Of a DNA stretch of 64,000 bases, positions 61,334 through 64,000 are shown in pieces (the stretch's first letter is position 1; the number at the start of each line of letters is the position of its first letter). The position numbers were made by a program, and so were the translations under genes. The notes beneath the pieces were generated by a model. The model was not told the origin of the DNA. It ran no database searches and was given only the letters and a program-made list of their open reading frames with translations. This stretch comes from Microbacterium sp. TPD7012 (GTDB taxonomy: Bacteria; Actinomycetota; Actinomycetes; Actinomycetales; Microbacteriaceae): assembly GCF_003075395.1 (NCBI RefSeq), contig NZ_QDFV01000001.1, positions 434,001 through 498,000 on the forward strand. The letters run 5' to 3'.

Positions 61334-61362
61334 CCGACAAGAGCGCAGGGGACAACTAGGCT
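61334..61362 (+). promoter_or_regulatory. Leaderless promoter candidate of dcd
   Basis: CCGACA (61334-61339), 17 bases, TAGGCT (61357-61362), then six bases and the GTG start. The spacing from -10 to start codon equals that at 51586-51598, and no ribosome site is present. Confidence 0.55.
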
Positions 61363-61368
61363 GAACCC

Positions 61369-61974
61369 GTGCTTCTCAGCGATCGCGACATCAGGGCAGA
61401 ACTCGCATCGGGCCGCGTCGGCCTGGAACCGCACGAGCCGGAGATGATCCAGCCGTCGAGCATCGACGTGCGCCTCGACCGGTACTTCCGGCTGTTCGAC
61501 AACCACAAGTACCCGTTCATCGATCCGGCCGAGGATCAGCCCGAGCTCACCCGTCTCATCGAGGTGAAGCCGGACGAGCCGTTCATCCTCCACCCGGGGG
61601 AGTTCGCGCTGGGGGCGACGTTCGAGCAGGTCAGCCTCCCCGACGACGTCGCCGCGCGCCTCGAGGGCAAGTCGTCGCTCGGCCGCCTCGGCCTGATCAC
61701 GCACTCGACGGCCGGATTCATCGACCCGGGGTTCACCGGGCACGTGACTCTCGAGCTCGCGAACGTCGCGACCCTGCCGATCAAGCTCTGGCCCGGGATG
61801 AAGATCGGCCAGCTGTGCTTCTTCCGTCTCACGTCTCCGGCGGAGAACCCCTACGGCTCCGGCCCCTACGGCAACCGGTACCAGGGCCAGCGGGGGCCGA
61901 CGGCCTCTCGCTCCTTCCAGAACTTCCATCGGACGGATGTCGGCGTGACCGACGTCGGAGCAGCAGGGGGCTGA
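61369..61974 (+). CDS. dcd: dCTP deaminase (probably bifunctional, dUMP-forming)
   Basis: The 201-residue trimeric-fold protein has the Dcd signature: MLLSDRDI start, [38 protein letters not shown] by position (residues 82-108), [19 protein letters not shown] with the catalytic Glu, and [10 protein letters not shown]. It deaminates dCTP; many actinobacterial forms also cut off pyrophosphate to give dUMP. The start is a GTG without ribosome site behind a good -10 box, so the message is probably leaderless. A small membrane protein gene follows one base after the stop. Confidence 0.96.
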   Translation: MLLSDRDIRAELASGRVGLEPHEPEMIQPSSIDVRLDRYFRLFDNHKYPFIDPAEDQPELTRLIEVKPDEPFILHPGEFALGATFEQVSLPDDVAARLEGKSSLGRLGLITHSTAGFIDPGFTGHVTLELANVATLPIKLWPGMKIGQLCFFRLTSPAENPYGSGPYGNRYQGQRGPTASRSFQNFHRTDVGVTDVGAAGG

Positions 61975-61975
61975 C

Positions 61976-62431
61976 ATGAGCGACGGCAGCGGCACGACTC
62001 CGGAAGAACCGGTCACCCCGGAGGAACCGGTGATCGCGCCCGCGGATGCCGTCATCCCGCCGCCTCCCCCCGAGATCCCGATCCCGGAGGGACTCCTGAC
62101 CCCGCCGCCGTCGGAGACCGCGGTTCCCGAGGCGGTGATCCCCCCGCCGCCTCCCGAGGCTCGTCTTCGCTCGTCCGAGCGTCCGCGTCCCGCGATCCTC
62201 GACGGCGACCAGCCGGCTGCCGTGGCGGACGACTGGGCCAAGCCCTCGGTCGCGCCCGAGGTCCCGACCTCGGGCGGCTACCGTGGGCTCACCGTCGCGA
62301 TCTACGGCTTCCTCTTCGTGCTGCTCGCCGCCGCGGTCGTGCTGCTCGTGTTCCTGCTGAGCTCCGGGAGCTTCCCGTTCGCGACCTCCGACGCTGGGGC
62401 CGCAACGTCTGCGTTCGTGACGCTACTCTGA
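61976..62431 (+). CDS. Proline-rich single-pass membrane protein
   Basis: The 151-residue protein has a long disordered N-terminus with repeated Glu-Pro and Pro-run motifs (EEPVTPEEPV; two copies of VIPPPPPE), then one membrane helix (about 107-130) and a short outer tail. It starts one base after the dcd stop, so it is co-translated. No family is recognised; the architecture suits a cytoplasmic Pro-rich docking tail on a membrane helix. Confidence 0.65.
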   Translation: MSDGSGTTPEEPVTPEEPVIAPADAVIPPPPPEIPIPEGLLTPPPSETAVPEAVIPPPPPEARLRSSERPRPAILDGDQPAAVADDWAKPSVAPEVPTSGGYRGLTVAIYGFLFVLLAAAVVLLVFLLSSGSFPFATSDAGAATSAFVTLL

Positions 62432-62507
62432 AGACCCGCCGGCGCCTTGAGGTTCTTCTGCTCGGTCGCTCGTAGCGATTCGTTGCGTCGGCAACGCGGA
62501 GGGTTTG

Positions 62508-63038
62508 ATGGTTGATGGCAAGACGCTCACGAGGGCGCAGGCTCGCGAGGCGATACTGGCGCTGCTCGACGAAGCACGCCAGCTCGTTCCGAGCGAGCGA
62601 CCAGCGGAGCTTCCCGGGGCGGTGAATGGCGAAGGGGCCTACATCCCCGGGTGGCACAGCTTCGAACACGTGGTGTGGAGGTACGGCTCAGACATCTGGG
62701 GCTTGCTCACCGAGCACCCCGCACTGCGCGACGACGACGACTTGTGCGAGCAGATCATCGCCATCGTGACGAATCCAGCCGCTCTGCGTGGTCGCCAATC
62801 GTTCATCCTCGCGTGCGGCTCCGTGAAGTTCGCGGCATATGCGCCGCAGATCGCCTCGCAACTCGGTGACCCGGACGTGGAGGGGCAAGCCCTCAGTACT
62901 CTCATAAAGATGCGGGCCGGGGCGTATGCCGCACAGGTGCGACCACTCCTGGACTCGCCGAGCGGCTTCATACGCAAATTTGCGAAGCGCTACCTTGCGA
63001 GGTACGAGGGCGCGAGCGACGGAGTCGGCCTCAGCTGA
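62508..63038 (+). CDS. Unknown protein, helical-repeat-like
   Basis: The 176-residue product looks globular and mostly helical. Its second half (AAYAPQIASQLGDPDVEGQALSTLIKM by position near 110-136, then AAQVRPLLDSPSGFIRKFAKRYLARYEG) reads like HEAT-type repeats. GGAGGG precedes the ATG. Codon use is less GC3-biased than in the neighbours (codons such as ATA and CGA occur), a hint of recent acquisition. A relation to immunity or other repeat proteins is possible but not shown. Confidence 0.6.
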   Translation: MVDGKTLTRAQAREAILALLDEARQLVPSERPAELPGAVNGEGAYIPGWHSFEHVVWRYGSDIWGLLTEHPALRDDDDLCEQIIAIVTNPAALRGRQSFILACGSVKFAAYAPQIASQLGDPDVEGQALSTLIKMRAGAYAAQVRPLLDSPSGFIRKFAKRYLARYEGASDGVGLS

Positions 63039-63281
63039 TGTCGGCGTCTGCCTCGCGTCTCACGCCGGGGTCCTGACCGCGGCATCCGTCGATTTCGGCT
63101 GAGCCTGCCCCGTGGTCGTGCCGAGCGCGTCGACGCGGCAGATGTCGACTCGAAGCCGGGCCCGGTGAGCGATGCCGTGCGCGCGGGGCTGTCCGACTGG
63201 TACGCCTATGTCGGGGTGCAGATCCGCTACGCGGTCGACGCCGGTGCTGATGAAGACGCGGTCGCGCTGCTCCGACTGTGA
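63039..63281 (+). other. Gene-fragment-like stretch
   Basis: This part of a 304-bp gap without an intact gene holds an open frame with no convincing start. It ends in a protein-like C-terminus (VSDAVRAGLSDWYAYVGVQI, then residues up to VALLRL, stop at 63279-63281). A GTG at 63165 would give only 38 residues. It is probably the remnant 3' end of a lost gene, followed directly by a terminator. Confidence 0.4.
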
Positions 63282-63284
63282 CGA

Positions 63285-63320
63285 AACGCCCCACCCGACT
63301 GGTGTGTCGAGTGGGGCGTT
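63285..63320. terminator. Bidirectional terminator
   Basis: AACGCCCCAC and GTGGGGCGTT are perfect 10-base arms with a 16-base loop. It separates the fragment on the plus strand from the regulator gene that ends at 63343 on the minus strand. Confidence 0.82.
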
Positions 63321-63342
63321 CCCTCGTTCATGAGCCTGGAGC

Positions 63343-64000
63343 TCAGGCGTCGCGACCGCGGCTGTAGCCCGCGTCGAAGCCGCGCTCGTACGCGTGCTGC
63401 GCGAACCGCGCGGCACGGTGCGGGCCGTGACCGCGGTGACCGTGGTCTCCGCGCTCACCGTGCTCACCGTGCTCGCCCTCGCGGAAGCCCGGGTGGCCGT
63501 GGTGGCCGTGCCCGCGCTCGCCGTGGCGGCACTCGTCGTCACGCCGGTCGGCGTCGGGGCCGAACCCGCGACCGAAGCCGCGCCCCGGACCGAAGCCCGG
63601 ACCGAACCCGCGGCCGAAGGGTCGACCGGATCGGCCCGGGAATCCGCGACCTTCGCCGCGCCCGCCGAAGCCGTGGCTACGGCCACGCGGAAGCGGGGTC
63701 TCCTCGTCCCAGCCGAAGGCGCGGGCGATCTTCTCGAGCGACGCGAGGGTGGTCGCCATCTCCTCGTCGGAGACGGCGCCTTGGACCTTCGCACGGATGC
63801 CGTCGACGATGGCGCCGAGGCGCTCCTTCGCCGCGCGGCCCTCGTCGGTGAGCGTCCAGCCGTCGCCGTCTGCGGCGACCCAGCCGCGCTCGACCAGGCG
63901 GTGCAGCTTGTGGCCGTTCAGCGGGCGCCGCGCGGGGACGGTCCCGTCGATGACGTTGAGGATCCGCCAGTCGCGGCGGCTCGCCTGCTCCGCCTCGAAG
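63343..64000 (-). CDS. Winged-helix regulator-like protein with Gly/His-rich tail, partial
   Basis: The frame is open from the right edge of the window. The visible 219 codons begin inside a winged-helix domain (RRDWRILNVIDGTVPARRPLNGHKLHRLVERGWVAADGDGWTLT by position near the edge) and a helical region (VSDEEMATTLASLEKIARAFGW). They end in about 110 low-complexity residues: GRGFGP-type repeats, then HGERGHGHHGHPGF and HGHRGHGPHR, with a conserved-looking AYERGFDAGYSRGRDA end. It resembles MarR/PadR-like regulators. The His-rich tail may bind metal. The start lies outside the window. Confidence 0.75.
   Translation of the reverse strand, partial: FEAEQASRRDWRILNVIDGTVPARRPLNGHKLHRLVERGWVAADGDGWTLTDEGRAAKERLGAIVDGIRAKVQGAVSDEEMATTLASLEKIARAFGWDEETPLPRGRSHGFGGRGEGRGFPGRSGRPFGRGFGPGFGPGRGFGRGFGPDADRRDDECRHGERGHGHHGHPGFREGEHGEHGERGDHGHRGHGPHRAARFAQHAYERGFDAGYSRGRDA

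Noticed and set aside
63400..63660. Short repeats suggestive of a CRISPR array or satellite
   Set aside because: They are in-frame codons for Gly-Arg-Phe and Gly-His repeats inside an open reading frame, without regular spacers.

Overview
The window is about 64 kb of very GC-rich DNA with strongly GC3-biased genes, few AT-rich stretches and frequent GGATGCC/GCATCCG words. This, with ROK, LacI-type, SoxR and CsoR regulation and an LAxTG-type cell-wall anchor, suggests an actinobacterium of the family Microbacteriaceae, probably Microbacterium (an inference from composition and gene content). No transposase, integrase, CRISPR array, rRNA operon or replication origin was seen. One tRNA-Gly(CCC) is present.

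Layout. (1) 1-5647: a sugar ABC importer (lipoprotein plus two permeases) with an aldehyde dehydrogenase and a small membrane protein, divergent from a Gfo/Idh/MocA oxidoreductase. (2) 5657-8544: a SoxR regulon with [2Fe-2S] SoxR, a near-consensus SoxR box, an MFS exporter and an imine-reductase-like enzyme. (3) 8545-19435: two copper-resistance operons with three CsoR-type operators (metallochaperone, membrane-anchored His-rich protein, CopA; CopB with DUF6153 and DUF305 proteins). These flank housekeeping genes (epimerase-like protein, C-S lyase, aldo/keto reductase). (4) 19605-26683: beta-mannosidase, SGNH lipoprotein, a SigL-like sigma/anti-sigma pair with a matching autopromoter and a DoxX protein, a thioesterase, and a LysE exporter with an Lrp regulator. 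(5) 26828-29358: an Asp23/AmaP envelope-stress operon followed by a CsbD protein. (6) 29435-51536: the main carbohydrate region. One part has GH27, GH95, a CE7 esterase, a ROK regulator, an LplB/YtcP-type importer and GH36. The other is a tightly overlapping L-fucose operon (GH29, lipoprotein, two permeases, enolase-family dehydratase, aldose 1-dehydrogenase, GntR) divergent from a second GH29. (7) 51598-56501: a DUF2165 protein, two hydrolases and a NarL-type two-component system whose regulator carries a frameshift. (8) 56630-64000: tRNA-Gly, a 1482-residue cell-wall-anchored GH30-GH43 enzyme behind a tandem operator, dCTP deaminase, small unknowns and a Gly/His-rich regulator running off the window.

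How it fits together. The GH30/GH43 protein has the architecture expected of an enzyme that cuts type II arabinogalactan (beta-1,6 and beta-1,3 galactan). GH95 and two GH29 enzymes would remove L-fucose, GH27 and GH36 would remove galactose-like or L-arabinopyranose-like tips, and CE7 would deacetylate. Two importers bring in the products, and L-fucose would be oxidised through fuconolactone and fuconate. None of the three ABC importers has its own ATPase, so a shared MsiK-type ATPase elsewhere is expected. Three promoter regions of this set share a TTGACGTC core, and two share a much longer element. The set therefore reads as a coordinated fucosylated-arabinogalactan utilisation locus.
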